From CAYGSN01 sp964352675 (GTDB lineage: Bacteria > Pseudomonadota > Alphaproteobacteria > Micavibrionales > Micavibrionaceae): a stretch of 64,000 nt of DNA. The stretch covers positions 1 through 64,000 of the forward strand of contig CAYGSN010000009.1 in assembly GCA_964352675.1 (NCBI GenBank), given 5' to 3'. The translations under genes and the position numbers were made by a program. The notes beneath the pieces are model-generated. The model was not told the DNA's origin and ran no database searches. It was given only the letters and a program-made list of their open reading frames with translations. This document shows positions 8,535 through 17,653 of this stretch, piece by piece (the first letter of the stretch is position 1; the number at the start of each line of letters is the position of its first letter).

Positions 8535-9950
8535 ATGAAACCCTTTGTCAGTGAGCTTTCGAATACAGATCCTGTACAGTGCTTCGAGGCCCTGGCGCAC
8601 CTCCCCTATACCTTATTTCTGGACAGTGCCGACACCGACCATCCCAATGGCCGTTATGCCTTTATCTGCTCTCACCCTGTAGAAATGATTGAATCCAGAG
8701 GGGATCAGGTCACGATCACCAGCCGGGACCAACAAACCACATTGCGCGGGGCTGATCCATTCGTGGTCTTGCAGGACCGTCTGAAGGCCTGGAATATCAG
8801 CGATGAAACACATGCCGATCTACCGCCGTTTCAGGGTGGTGCCGCCGGCCTGTTCGGCTATGACCTAGGCCGCGGGCTGGAAAAAATTCCGTCTATTGCC
8901 AATGAAAACCCCGCCATGCCGGATATGGCCGTCGGCATCTACGACCAGATCATTGCCTATGATTTACGGGATCAGGCCGCCTGGGTCATCACCCATGCAA
9001 AAGACAAGAACGAAGCCCTAAAGAAACAACGCCATCTGCAGCATTTCCTCAAAATAGTTCCCGAACACTGCAAGTCCTATGAAGGAACCTCAATGGACTG
9101 GAATCCGCAGTTTGAACCGAAAGACTATAAAAACCGTATCAAACAAGCCCTCGAATACATCAAGGCCGGCGATATCTTTCAAGCCAACCTGTCCCAGCGC
9201 TTTGAGGCCGATCTGCCGCAGGGTTTTAGTCCCTGCCGGCACTATTTGCATTTGCGCGAAGTCAATGCCGCGCCTTTTGCAGCATTTATGAATTTGGGAC
9301 AAATCAAGATTTCCTCTGCTTCACCAGAGCGTTTTGTAACCGTTCAAGGTGACAGGGTAGAAACCAAACCGATCAAGGGTACACGCCCTGTCTGCGCCGA
9401 CCCGGATGAAGATGTCAAAATGCGCGAACAACTTTTGATCAGCGAAAAAGATTTTGCTGAAAACACCATGATTGTTGATTTGCTACGCAACGATCTCTCA
9501 AAAGTATGCGAAGCAGACAGTGTTGCGGTCCCGTCTTTATGCGCATTAGAGAGCTTTGCTTCCGTACACCACCTGGTATCAACCATTACAGGCACTTTGC
9601 AGGCCGGAAAAACGCCCCTAAATTTGCTGCGCGCGTGCTTCCCTGGTGGCTCTGTGACTGGCGCACCGAAAATCCGCGCCATGGAGATCATTGAAGAGCT
9701 GGAGCCAGAGCGCCGCGGCGCATATTGTGGCTCCATCGGCTATATCGGCTTTAACGGTACAATGGATACCAACATCCTGATCCGTACACTGGTTTATCAG
9801 GGTGATACCGTACAACTGCAGGTCGGTGGCGGAATTACCGCGGATTCAGATGTCGATTCCGAATATCAGGAAACACTCGACAAGGCCGCAGCAATTTTCA
9901 AAAGTTTTGAAACTCACAAGGAAAACAAGGTAAAGAAAAAAACCGGATGA
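8535..9950 (+). CDS. pabB: Aminodeoxychorismate synthase component I
   Basis: Converts chorismate with ammonia to 4-amino-4-deoxychorismate, the first step of p-aminobenzoate and folate synthesis. The chorismate-binding domain is shown by SSASPERF, GSVTGAPK and GGGITADSD. PIKGTR at 279-284 has Lys281 where anthranilate synthase (TrpE) has Ala. This lysine marks PabB and separates the two families. At 471 aa it is a full-length PabB. The stop overlaps the start of pabA (ATGA), and pabC follows in the same way, so the three genes form a tight pab operon. Confidence 0.93.
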   Translation: MKPFVSELSNTDPVQCFEALAHLPYTLFLDSADTDHPNGRYAFICSHPVEMIESRGDQVTITSRDQQTTLRGADPFVVLQDRLKAWNISDETHADLPPFQGGAAGLFGYDLGRGLEKIPSIANENPAMPDMAVGIYDQIIAYDLRDQAAWVITHAKDKNEALKKQRHLQHFLKIVPEHCKSYEGTSMDWNPQFEPKDYKNRIKQALEYIKAGDIFQANLSQRFEADLPQGFSPCRHYLHLREVNAAPFAAFMNLGQIKISSASPERFVTVQGDRVETKPIKGTRPVCADPDEDVKMREQLLISEKDFAENTMIVDLLRNDLSKVCEADSVAVPSLCALESFASVHHLVSTITGTLQAGKTPLNLLRACFPGGSVTGAPKIRAMEIIEELEPERRGAYCGSIGYIGFNGTMDTNILIRTLVYQGDTVQLQVGGGITADSDVDSEYQETLDKAAAIFKSFETHKENKVKKKTG

Positions 9951-10546
9951 TCCTCGTCATCGACAATTATGATTCCTTCGTATACAACCTCGCGCGTTAT
10001 ATCGATCTGGGCGGGAAAACCACCCGAATTGTCCGGAATGATGCAACCAGTCTTCAAGATATAGCAGCACAAAAACCAGCCGCCATTGTGATATCACCCG
10101 GACCCTGTACCCCGAAAGAGTCCGGGATCAGCACCGGTTTAATCCGTAAGTTTGGCTCGACCATTCCCATTCTCGGCGTCTGCCTGGGCCATCAATGTAT
10201 CGGCGAAGCCTATGGAGGTGAAACAATCCGTGCTGACAAACCCGTTCACGGCAAAGCCGATACGATCACGCATGACGGCACAAAGCTTTTCGCCGACATC
10301 CCAAACCCAATGCGCGTCGGGCGCTATCATTCATTAATCTGCGATCTTTCAAAGGCCCAGGACCTGGATATAATTGCCAGCAATGAAGCACAAATCCCGA
10401 TGGCCGTCGCACATAAAACACATCCGGTTTTTGGCGTGCAATTCCACCCGGAATCCATCCTCACCGAGCATGGGCAAACCCTGGTTAACAACTTTCTGAG
10501 AATTGCAAAGGCATGGAACGCAAAACCTGCTAAAATCGCGGCATGA
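9947..10546 (+). CDS. pabA: Aminodeoxychorismate synthase glutaminase subunit
   Basis: A class I glutamine amidotransferase that feeds ammonia from glutamine to PabB. The catalytic Cys lies in GVCLGHQ (near residue 80), and the His/Glu pair in FHPES (near residue 166). The N-terminus MILVIDNYDSFVYN is typical. The length of 199 aa is normal. It overlaps pabB and pabC by 4 nt each. In some bacteria the same subunit also serves anthranilate synthase. The location here points to folate as the main role. Confidence 0.95.
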   Translation: MILVIDNYDSFVYNLARYIDLGGKTTRIVRNDATSLQDIAAQKPAAIVISPGPCTPKESGISTGLIRKFGSTIPILGVCLGHQCIGEAYGGETIRADKPVHGKADTITHDGTKLFADIPNPMRVGRYHSLICDLSKAQDLDIIASNEAQIPMAVAHKTHPVFGVQFHPESILTEHGQTLVNNFLRIAKAWNAKPAKIAA

Positions 10547-11364
10547 ATATTCTTTATCACAACGGGAAGTTTATTGATGAAGCACCAGTCTTCTCACCGC
10601 GCAGCCGCATCCGTCTGGGCGACGGCGTTTTTGATACTATGCTCGCTCTTGTTACTACCGAGGGTACAGCGGTTCTAATCTGCGCCGATTTGCATTTTTC
10701 ACGTCTGCTTCAGGATGCGGCGCTAATGGGAATCGATACGACTGACCTGTTTGATAAGATGCAGGCTGAAGAAATTGCACTGGAATTATTTGCCAAAAAT
10801 TCTATCCAACCGGGGCGCTATGCTCTTAACACGATTATCACGCGCGGTGACGGCCTGCGCGGCCTGGCCGTTCCCGAACATCAACACCCGACACTGAGCA
10901 TGATGATCAGCCCCGTGCCCGATGATTTTCCGCCGGTGCGCGCGGTGATTTCCAAAACCGTACGCCGCAATGAAGGCTCACCCTTATCACAGATCAAATC
11001 CTGCAATTACGGTGACAATATTCTGGCCTTGCAGGAAGCCGAAAGCAAAGGCGCAAACGAAGTTATTCTCCTGAACAATTCCGGACTTGTTACATGCGCC
11101 AGCGCCGGAAATATTTTTGCTGTGCTTGACGGACAACTTACAACACCGCCATTATCCGACGGCGCAATGAACGGGATTACGCGCGCCCTTGTCATAGAAA
11201 AATACGGCGCGCAGGAGCGTTCCATTACAGCAAAAGACCTGCGCCGCGCCTATGGAATTTACCTTACAAACTCTATCCGCGGCGTCCTGCCTGTGGTAAG
11301 TTTGGACGGAAAGTTTTCGCACATCCCGTTTTTAAAAATCCCTCAATATTTTCACCTAGACTAA
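10543..11364 (+). CDS. pabC: Aminodeoxychorismate lyase (class IV PLP enzyme)
   Basis: A fold-type IV PLP protein (PabC / BCAT / D-amino acid transaminase family). The operon position after pabBA makes 4-amino-4-deoxychorismate lyase the best call, releasing p-aminobenzoate and pyruvate. The PLP lysine is Lys152 in the IKS motif before NYGDNILALQEA. At the place where the family has Glu (usual form VTEgs.sNiF) this protein reads VTCASAGNIF, with Cys185 in place of the Glu that contacts the PLP ring nitrogen. Length is 273 aa. The ATG overlaps the pabA stop. A transaminase role cannot be excluded from sequence alone. Confidence 0.85.
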   Translation: MNILYHNGKFIDEAPVFSPRSRIRLGDGVFDTMLALVTTEGTAVLICADLHFSRLLQDAALMGIDTTDLFDKMQAEEIALELFAKNSIQPGRYALNTIITRGDGLRGLAVPEHQHPTLSMMISPVPDDFPPVRAVISKTVRRNEGSPLSQIKSCNYGDNILALQEAESKGANEVILLNNSGLVTCASAGNIFAVLDGQLTTPPLSDGAMNGITRALVIEKYGAQERSITAKDLRRAYGIYLTNSIRGVLPVVSLDGKFSHIPFLKIPQYFHLD

Positions 11365-11371
11365 AAAGATC

Positions 11372-12283
11372 ATGAACAACATCAAAACCCTCACCGTTTA
11401 TCTCGGCTCCTCCGGCCATGCGCGCTCGGTCTTCCCGGAAGCCGCGCAAGAGCTTGGGAAACTGATCGGTGAGAACAGCTACCACCTCGTTTACGGCGGC
11501 ATGGATGCGGGCCTCATGGGTGCATTGGCCGTCAGCGCATTGGAATCCGGCGCACATGTCACAGGCATCATTCCGCAAAAACTCAAAGACAGTGAGCGCA
11601 TTTTGAACAATCTGTCTGAAACCATTCTGGTGGAAGATTTATGGGAGCGCAAAAAACGTATGTTCAACCGCGCCGATGCGATTATTTCTCTGCCCGGCGG
11701 GTTTGGAACGCTGGATGAGAGTTTGGAGGTGCTGTATTGGGGCAATTTAAAACTGCACAGCAAGCCTCTGGTACTGGTCAATATCGAAGGGTACTGGGAC
11801 AGCATGATCGCTTATTTCAAAACCCTGCCTGATTTTGATGAACGCTATTTGATCGCGGTTGAAAATGTGGGTGATATTTTCGAAGCGCTGGAAAGCTGGG
11901 CACCCGTTGCCGTGCCGCCGAAACTGGACGATCACCTGCCGCATTTCGAAGATGAAATCACGCGCAGCACTGATGATCCGATCATGATCGACAAAGCCAG
12001 CATCGAAAACACTTATTACGCCGTATGCGCGCTCGGCCTGAAACAGCTAGGAAAACACAAGCGTGCTATTGGTTTCCTGAACACAGGCGAACAATTTGAC
12101 GGGCTTTTGAAATGGTTTGAAACCGCGCGGGCGGAGACTTTTATTACACCGAAATGTTTACAGCTCTTTGCAACGGATCAGAACGAAGAAAAATTACGCG
12201 ACACATTGAAAAACCAGGATGCGGTGGAAATAAATCTGCACACCGAAAAATGGGGAGAACGCCGCAAAGCGCCAAGGGATTAA
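11372..12283 (+). CDS. LOG family protein (TIGR00730-like) with C-terminal extension
   Basis: A Rossmann-fold protein of the LOG (cytokinin riboside 5'-monophosphate phosphoribohydrolase) family, which splits the base from nucleoside monophosphates. The signature PGGFGTLDE is near residues 109-117, and YGGMDAGLMG is near residue 41. Bacterial LOG proteins are usually about 190 aa. This one has 303 aa, with about 110 extra C-terminal residues of unknown type. It starts 7 nt after the pabC stop and is probably the last gene of the pab transcript. Its stop overlaps the stop of the convergent methyltransferase gene by 4 nt. Confidence 0.85.
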   Translation: MNNIKTLTVYLGSSGHARSVFPEAAQELGKLIGENSYHLVYGGMDAGLMGALAVSALESGAHVTGIIPQKLKDSERILNNLSETILVEDLWERKKRMFNRADAIISLPGGFGTLDESLEVLYWGNLKLHSKPLVLVNIEGYWDSMIAYFKTLPDFDERYLIAVENVGDIFEALESWAPVAVPPKLDDHLPHFEDEITRSTDDPIMIDKASIENTYYAVCALGLKQLGKHKRAIGFLNTGEQFDGLLKWFETARAETFITPKCLQLFATDQNEEKLRDTLKNQDAVEINLHTEKWGERRKAPRD

Positions 12284-13245
12284 GCCACCAATTCATAAAC
12301 CTGTTCGCTGACGCTCATGGCAACCCGCATCTCTCCGTCAATCAACTCATCTTGCGAATTGGCTTCCACGATACGGGCGATCTGGTCAGACAGGCGGTCA
12401 TACTCGCCATGCGCCCTGACAAAAAAGGCAGAAAGCGTCTCTGTAAGTTCTTCTATGCTTGGTGCAAAAATGCGCGTCTCCAGATCACAGATCATGCCGA
12501 CCTGCCCGCCTGCCACTGCGACGCGGCCCAAATCACGGCCCGAACCCCCATTCCATTCGACATCCAGCAATTCCGCAATGCGTTTCGCCGTCTCCCCCCA
12601 GGCCGAATAATCGCCGTCGGTTACGATATACATTGTGGGCTTTCGACCCGGCTGGTCAAAGAAATTTCTCAAGAAGCGGGGCAAGGATGCCTCAGGAACG
12701 CCATTGATTGCATAACTCATATACCCGCAATCGAAATCCAGCCGGGAATAATCAATATCCTCGGCGCGGGCATGAACCAGCTCGTCAAATCCAAAACGCC
12801 CCAGCTTATCAGCTAAAACTTCTTTAGCCTCGATAACCGTCAGATGATCAAGCTCGGCCGGTACCCAGATGGGCGAAACCCGGTCTCCGGGACACAAATG
12901 CGGGTACCAGGACAACAAACGCCGTCCATTGACAAGATAATCAACCCTGCCTTCATGATCCTCCTCACCTAAAACCGAAGGACGATGCTGAGAATCATCG
13001 CGCAAAACTTTGCGTATATTCTTGTGTTTGGAAGATAAAACCAGAAGATGATCAAAACTGGCGCGGAAACGATCCGTTAAAACACCGTCCCCTGCGCCGA
13101 TATCGGCTACTCTTTTATGCCCGTCGGCTGCGATAATCTCCGCCAAAGCCTCGCCAACGATTGTTTTGCCATTTGTACGGCTTGTATAACGCTCAAAACG
13201 CCGCTTGTATTCGGATTCGTAATCTTTCTGGGCGGTGATGTTCAT
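12280..13245 (-). CDS. Predicted class I SAM-dependent methyltransferase
   Basis: A protein of 321 aa whose N-terminal part has a motif I-like glycine loop (RVADIGAGDGVLT, about residues 44-56), as expected for binding S-adenosylmethionine in the Rossmann-like methyltransferase fold. The later motifs are not clear, and the substrate cannot be named. The C-terminal 100 residues are helical and acidic. The start ATG at 13243-13245 has no strong ribosome-binding site. It lies 22 nt after a 59-codon ORF on the same strand and may be coupled to it. Convergent with the LOG gene. Confidence 0.65.
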   Translation of the reverse strand: MNITAQKDYESEYKRRFERYTSRTNGKTIVGEALAEIIAADGHKRVADIGAGDGVLTDRFRASFDHLLVLSSKHKNIRKVLRDDSQHRPSVLGEEDHEGRVDYLVNGRRLLSWYPHLCPGDRVSPIWVPAELDHLTVIEAKEVLADKLGRFGFDELVHARAEDIDYSRLDFDCGYMSYAINGVPEASLPRFLRNFFDQPGRKPTMYIVTDGDYSAWGETAKRIAELLDVEWNGGSGRDLGRVAVAGGQVGMICDLETRIFAPSIEELTETLSAFFVRAHGEYDRLSDQIARIVEANSQDELIDGEMRVAMSVSEQVYELVA

Positions 13246-13267
13246 ATTTTACTCAGAAAAAACGGTC

Positions 13268-13447
13268 TTATTCGTCGGGAGACCTATATCCGAAACCTTC
13301 ACAGCCTGTTGTTGTTTCCGAGGCAATCTCCGGCCCAATAACTTTACCGGGTGGCATGGAACAGCCAAAAGATTCGCATGGCGGGTCTGCCGCATCCGCA
13401 AATGTTCTCTTTTCGGATGCTCCGCCCGATCTTTGTTGATCCCTCAT
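13268..13447 (-). CDS. Small hypothetical protein, 59 aa, three cysteines
   Basis: A short open frame with an excellent GGAAGGA site 7 nt before its ATG (13445-13447). It begins MRDQQRSGGASEK, contains Cys at residues 24, 29 and 49, and ends RSPDE. It has no membrane segment. It lies between the ATP synthase epsilon gene and the methyltransferase gene on the same strand and would be read with the methyltransferase. The three cysteines might bind a metal, but no known pattern is complete. The call rests on the start signal alone. Confidence 0.5.
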   Translation of the reverse strand: MRDQQRSGGASEKRTFADAADPPCESFGCSMPPGKVIGPEIASETTTGCEGFGYRSPDE

Positions 13448-13521
13448 AACAAATTCCTTCCATAATGTGAATGCACTTTCTTTTCACATATACGGCCAGT
13501 TTTGTCAATATAATGGAAAAT

Positions 13522-13950
13522 CTAAAACTGTATCTCGCCAGTTACGGCCTCAAGCTTGGATTTTGCAAGGGCGATCCGCTTGACGATTCGGGCCTTGTCC
13601 ACCGCTTCAACCGCCATACCCAGATCATCATTCAGATCGGCAATTTGACGCTCCAGTTCAGCCTGGTCAATCTCGTTCACATTCACGGCTTCCTCGGCCA
13701 GGACGGTGCAACTCTCTCCAGTGACATCAGCAAATCCCCCGGCGATAAATATCCGGCGCGGTTCATCGTCGCCTTCCTTGCCGGAGAAAATCTGCACCAC
13801 ACCGGGTTTCAGCGCCACAACGAAGGAGGCATGACCGGCACCGACACCCATCTCCCCTTCCGTACCAGGCAGAACAGCGTGCTCCACCGGCTCGGAAATC
13901 AGTTTTTCTTCGGGGGAAACCAGTTCAAAATTGATTTGTGTGCTAGCCAT
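13522..13950 (-). CDS. atpC: ATP synthase F1 epsilon subunit
   Basis: The rotor-stalk subunit of F1 that couples the gamma subunit to the c-ring and can inhibit ATP hydrolysis. The N-terminal beta domain (FELVSPEEKLISEPVEHAVLPG) and a C-terminal helical pair are typical. The length of 142 aa is normal. It lies 15 nt after atpD and is the last gene of the F1 operon. Confidence 0.95.
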   Translation of the reverse strand: MASTQINFELVSPEEKLISEPVEHAVLPGTEGEMGVGAGHASFVVALKPGVVQIFSGKEGDDEPRRIFIAGGFADVTGESCTVLAEEAVNVNEIDQAELERQIADLNDDLGMAVEAVDKARIVKRIALAKSKLEAVTGEIQF

Positions 13951-13965
13951 ATTCCTAAGCGTTCC

Positions 13966-15441
13966 TTATGCAGCTTCCTGTGCCATCTTCTTGGCCTTCT
14001 CCACCACCTGCTCAATTGTGCCGGTCATGTAGAACGCGCTTTCCGGGATATGGTCGTAATCACCATCCACAATACCCTTAAAGCCCTTGATTGTGTCTTC
14101 CAGCGATACGAATACGCCGGGAGAACCGGTAAAGACTTCCGCCACGTGGAAAGGCTGGGACAGGAATCTTTGGATCTTACGCGCGCGCGCAACCACCAGC
14201 TTGTCATCCTCGGACAATTCATCCATCCCTAGAATGGCGATAATGTCCTGCAGATTCTTATAGGTCTGCAAGGTCTGCTGTACACGGTTGGCCACGTCAT
14301 AGTGATCCTGACCAATGATACGCGCATCGAGAATACGGGATGTGGAATCCAGCGGGTCCACCGCCGGATAAATCCCCTGCTCCGCAATCGAACGGGACAG
14401 AACCGTGGTCGCATCCAGGTGAGAGAACGTCGTAGCCGGGGCCGGGTCGGTCAAGTCGTCAGCAGGCACATAGACGGCCTGCACCGATGTAATCGAACCC
14501 TTATTGGTCGATGTAATGCGCTCCTGCATCTTACCCATTTCGGTCGATAGCGTTGGCTGATAACCAACAGCCGAAGGAATACGGCCCAACAACGCGGACA
14601 CCTCGGAACCGGCCTGGGTAAAGCGGAAGATGTTATCCAGGAAGAACAGAACGTCCTGGCCTTCCTCATCACGGAAATATTCCGCCATGGTCAAGGCAGA
14701 CAGGGCAACGCGCGCACGCGCGCCTGGTGGCTCATTCATCTGACCGTAGACCAGCGCCACTTTTGAGTTTTTGTAATCGTGCTCTTTAATAACGCCGGAT
14801 TCCATCATCTCGTGATAGAGGTCATTCCCTTCGCGGGTACGCTCACCCACGCCGCCGAACACGGACACGCCGCCGTGCCCCTTGGCAATGTTGTTGATCA
14901 GCTCCATGATCGTGACGGTCTTACCAACCCCGGCACCACCGAACAGACCAATTTTACCGCCCTTGGCGTAAGGACACAGAAGGTCAATAACCTTGATTCC
15001 TGTGATAAGCTGCTCGGTTTCCGTTGCCTGATCGGCAAAGCTGGGCGCTTCGCGGTGAATCGCCCACTTTTCCTTTGTCTCAACCGCCGGACCTTCGTCA
15101 ATTTCCTTGCCCAGAACATCCATAATCCGGCCCAGAGTCTGCGGGCCGACCGGCACCTGAATCGCATCGCCGGTATCGACAACTTCTGAACCGCGCACCA
15201 GACCGTCGGTCATGTCCATCGCAATCGCGCGCACGGTGTTTTCGCCCAAATGCTGCGCAACCTCCAGAACCAGACGCTGGCCGTTATTGTCAGTTTCCAG
15301 AGCGTTCAAAATCGCGGGCACTTCACCCTCTTCGAACTGCACGTCCACGACCGCGCCCAAAACCTGAAGGATCTTTCCTTTTGCTCCTGTCGCGCCGATT
15401 ACGCTTGCGGATGATTTAGTTGTCTTCGCTGCTTTCGCCAT
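13966..15441 (-). CDS. atpD: ATP synthase F1 beta subunit
   Basis: The catalytic subunit of F1. The P-loop GGAGVGKT is near residue 170, followed by GERTREGNDLY and the DELSEEDKL-like loop (MDELSEDDKL here). I place the start at the ATG 15439-15441 (MAKAAKTTKSS) because of an AGAGGA site before it. Upstream in-frame codons are open but lack a site. The N-terminus is extended by about 20 Ala/Lys/Ser-rich residues. The start lies 26 nt inside the end of the upstream PAP2 phosphatase gene, so translation of the two is probably coupled. In most bacteria atpD directly follows atpG, and here it does not. Confidence 0.97.
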   Translation of the reverse strand: MAKAAKTTKSSASVIGATGAKGKILQVLGAVVDVQFEEGEVPAILNALETDNNGQRLVLEVAQHLGENTVRAIAMDMTDGLVRGSEVVDTGDAIQVPVGPQTLGRIMDVLGKEIDEGPAVETKEKWAIHREAPSFADQATETEQLITGIKVIDLLCPYAKGGKIGLFGGAGVGKTVTIMELINNIAKGHGGVSVFGGVGERTREGNDLYHEMMESGVIKEHDYKNSKVALVYGQMNEPPGARARVALSALTMAEYFRDEEGQDVLFFLDNIFRFTQAGSEVSALLGRIPSAVGYQPTLSTEMGKMQERITSTNKGSITSVQAVYVPADDLTDPAPATTFSHLDATTVLSRSIAEQGIYPAVDPLDSTSRILDARIIGQDHYDVANRVQQTLQTYKNLQDIIAILGMDELSEDDKLVVARARKIQRFLSQPFHVAEVFTGSPGVFVSLEDTIKGFKGIVDGDYDHIPESAFYMTGTIEQVVEKAKKMAQEAA

Positions 15442-16225
15442 TTTTTCCTCTTTTACGTTTCTGTTGTCTGTCTTCAAAATTCGTTTTTGCCAAATCTATA
15501 ATCTCTGCATATTCGGGATCTTTCAGCAGAGCGGTAAAAACCTGCTTTGCCAAGGCAATTCCGGCCTCAGTATCGCTGGGATAATGCACCCCTGCAATCT
15601 CCCGGCGCAGCCCGATCCTTTTCGCCAGTATTTCATAGCGTTCCTTGCCCTCCGGGTCAATAGCGCTTAGCACCTGAGCGACCATAAAAGATTGCGCCGC
15701 GTGACCGGACGGATAGGACGCATGATGCGGCACATCAATAACCGTTTCCAGGTCCGGCTGCAATTGCGTCGGCCGTGCCCTTTTATATTTGAATTTCTCG
15801 CGCAAGACAAAGAAGTTAACCTCAGCCAAAGCGTTATTCACAGCGCGAATCAGCGCTGCATCTTCAACCTTGTTCTCCGGCCAGTGCGACCACATCACCT
15901 CATCCGGCGGGGTGTAATTGTCGCGGATAATCAACTCCACCACGTCTTCACTGCGCGCATTCTGGGCGTAAGACTGCAATTGTACGGTTTCCGCCTTTGT
16001 TTGCAGGCTGTCATTTTCAGGGGGCGGCTGGATGCCAAAATCCTCATCGCGCGCCAGATAGGCCGGACCGGTCTCAATAAAGCGCAAAAGCTGCGGGTCC
16101 CAGTTTTCATCGGCATAGCGCGCATAAACGGCATCCGCGGTCTGCTCCTGAGCCAGCACCCGCTGCCCGGCATGCAGGGCAAGGAAAACAATGGCCGAAA
16201 AGGCAACTGTAAGAAAAAATCTCAT
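15416..16225 (-). CDS. Secreted PAP2 / class A acid phosphatase inside the atp operon
   Basis: A predicted periplasmic phosphatase of the PAP2 superfamily. The N-terminus (MRFFLTVAFSAIVFLALHAG, cleavage near AQE) is a signal peptide. The class A acid phosphatase signature is complete apart from one position: K144-x6-R151-P152, then PSGH at 172-175, then R208-x5-H214-x3-D218. Arg207 replaces the usual Ser. A GTG at 16231 is an alternative start. The gene lies between atpG and atpD on the same strand, and its 3' end overlaps atpD by 26 nt, so it is embedded in the F1 operon. It could release phosphate from organic phosphates in the periplasm, which would supply a substrate of ATP synthase. That link is inference. 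Confidence 0.88.
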   Translation of the reverse strand: MRFFLTVAFSAIVFLALHAGQRVLAQEQTADAVYARYADENWDPQLLRFIETGPAYLARDEDFGIQPPPENDSLQTKAETVQLQSYAQNARSEDVVELIIRDNYTPPDEVMWSHWPENKVEDAALIRAVNNALAEVNFFVLREKFKYKRARPTQLQPDLETVIDVPHHASYPSGHAAQSFMVAQVLSAIDPEGKERYEILAKRIGLRREIAGVHYPSDTEAGIALAKQVFTALLKDPEYAEIIDLAKTNFEDRQQKRKRGKNGESSEDN

Positions 16226-16291
16226 ACCCACGAATTAGAGTGTTCTTGCGGGTTTTTCAAGAATAAAGAGAGATTTTAAACGCGCCTGAAA

Positions 16292-16600
16292 CTATGCAAC
16301 CAACTCGACAACAGGCGCTTCCTCCTGCATAGTCTCTTCACGGCGCCCCTCAGCCACGGCGATTGCGGCGAGAATATCCGGGTCGTTCGCCATTTCTTCA
16401 AGGAATTTTCTCGTATTGATGCGAGACAGCTCCGCAGCTTCCAGTTCCGCAGCGCTCAAATCCCTATCAGCGTCTGCTGCATCTTGGCTCATGGACTTCA
16501 TATCCGCAAGAAGCTCATCCCACCGGCGCTCTGCAATATTCGCCACCCCCAACGGCGCGGTGGTTCCTGCTGCCTGACTTAGTAATTGCGCTAGTTTCAT
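16292..16600 (-). CDS. Small hypothetical protein, 102 aa, between atpG and atpD
   Basis: Family not recognised. It is mostly helical, Ala/Glu-rich (RDLSAAELEAAELSRINTRK) and without a signal peptide or membrane span. The ATG has a GGGAGAG site about 5 nt upstream. It begins 139 nt after atpG and ends 67 nt before the PAP2 gene. The 138-nt spacer from atpG is the largest in the operon and holds a TATAAT on the minus strand near 16714, so the inserted pair may have its own promoter. Function unknown. A link to ATP synthase regulation is only suggested by location. Confidence 0.7.
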   Translation of the reverse strand: MKLAQLLSQAAGTTAPLGVANIAERRWDELLADMKSMSQDAADADRDLSAAELEAAELSRINTRKFLEEMANDPDILAAIAVAEGRREETMQEEAPVVELVA

Positions 16601-16738
16601 GTTTCTCTCCCTGTTTGTTTATAAACTACATTGTTTTTTATTTTAATATTGCGCAACTGAAAACCGGGGGAAAGATCTTTTCCACAGTTAACCACAGCAA
16701 AATATTAGAATTTTCTTATTATACAACTTTATCGGGAT

Positions 16739-17647
16739 TTAAATCGCCTCGGCGCCACTGATAATTTCAATCAGTTCCTTGGTGATATAGGCCTGACGCG
16801 CACGGTTATATTGCAGGGTCAGACCGTCAATCATCTCTCCGGCGTTGCGCGTGGCGTTATCCATCGCGGTCATGCGTGCGGCCTGTTCGCCGGCGGCGCT
16901 ATCCAACAGAGCGCGGAAGACCTGCACGCCCAGATTGCGCGGAAGCAGGATGTTGAGGATTTCTTCTTCCGTCGGCTCAAAATCATAGGGTGAAGTGAGC
17001 GTCTGTCCCTTGCCTTCAGCAGATTCCTGTGCCGTGCCTTTAAATTCAGGAAGCTTAAACGGAATGATCTGCTGGGCCGCCGGCTTTTGTGTCAGAACCG
17101 ATTTAAACTCGTTGTAAACGAGGGTACACACATCAAACGATCCGGCTTCAAACTGATCCAGAACAAACTCCGTCACACGGTGTGCATCTGCAAAATCCAC
17201 ACGGTTCTTGCCTGTCATGCCGGTAAAATCTTTCACCATATGCGCCTTGAGTTCGCGGCGCAGGAAATCCCGCCCCTTGCGACCGACGCATACGATCGTG
17301 ACATCCTTGCCGTCATTCATCAGGCGGAACGCCACCTTGCGCGCCTCCTTTGCCAGATTCACGTTGAAACCTCCACACAACCCGCGATCGGCCGTCACAA
17401 CAACCAGAAGGTGCCGCTTGTCAGATCCGGTTCCAGCCAGAAGTTTTGAGCTCCCCGGACCTATATTCACATTCTTTGCAACGCGCGCAAGCATGTCCGC
17501 CATGGTTTGCGCGTAGGGTTGCGCAGCCTCGGCCTGCTCCTGCGCCCGGCGCAGCTTGGACGCCGCCACCATTTTCATGGCAGACGTAATCTTGCGGGTC
17601 GATTTGACCGATTTTATTCGGTCGCGGTAATCACGTAAACTTGGCAT
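16739..17647 (-). CDS. atpG: ATP synthase F1 gamma subunit
   Basis: The central rotor shaft of F1. The N-terminal helix (RDYRDRIKSVKSTRKITSAM) and the C-terminal helix (ATRNAGEMIDGLTLQYNRAR) that form the shaft are both clear. The length of 302 aa is normal for alphaproteobacteria. It starts 6 nt after the atpA stop. Directly after it the operon is interrupted by two unrelated genes before atpD. Confidence 0.97.
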   Translation of the reverse strand: MPSLRDYRDRIKSVKSTRKITSAMKMVAASKLRRAQEQAEAAQPYAQTMADMLARVAKNVNIGPGSSKLLAGTGSDKRHLLVVVTADRGLCGGFNVNLAKEARKVAFRLMNDGKDVTIVCVGRKGRDFLRRELKAHMVKDFTGMTGKNRVDFADAHRVTEFVLDQFEAGSFDVCTLVYNEFKSVLTQKPAAQQIIPFKLPEFKGTAQESAEGKGQTLTSPYDFEPTEEEILNILLPRNLGVQVFRALLDSAAGEQAARMTAMDNATRNAGEMIDGLTLQYNRARQAYITKELIEIISGAEAI

Positions 17648-17653
17648 GGAGTA

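Noticed and set aside
13471..14232. Plus-strand frame of 253 aa
   Set aside because: Antisense to atpC and atpD, which are certain.
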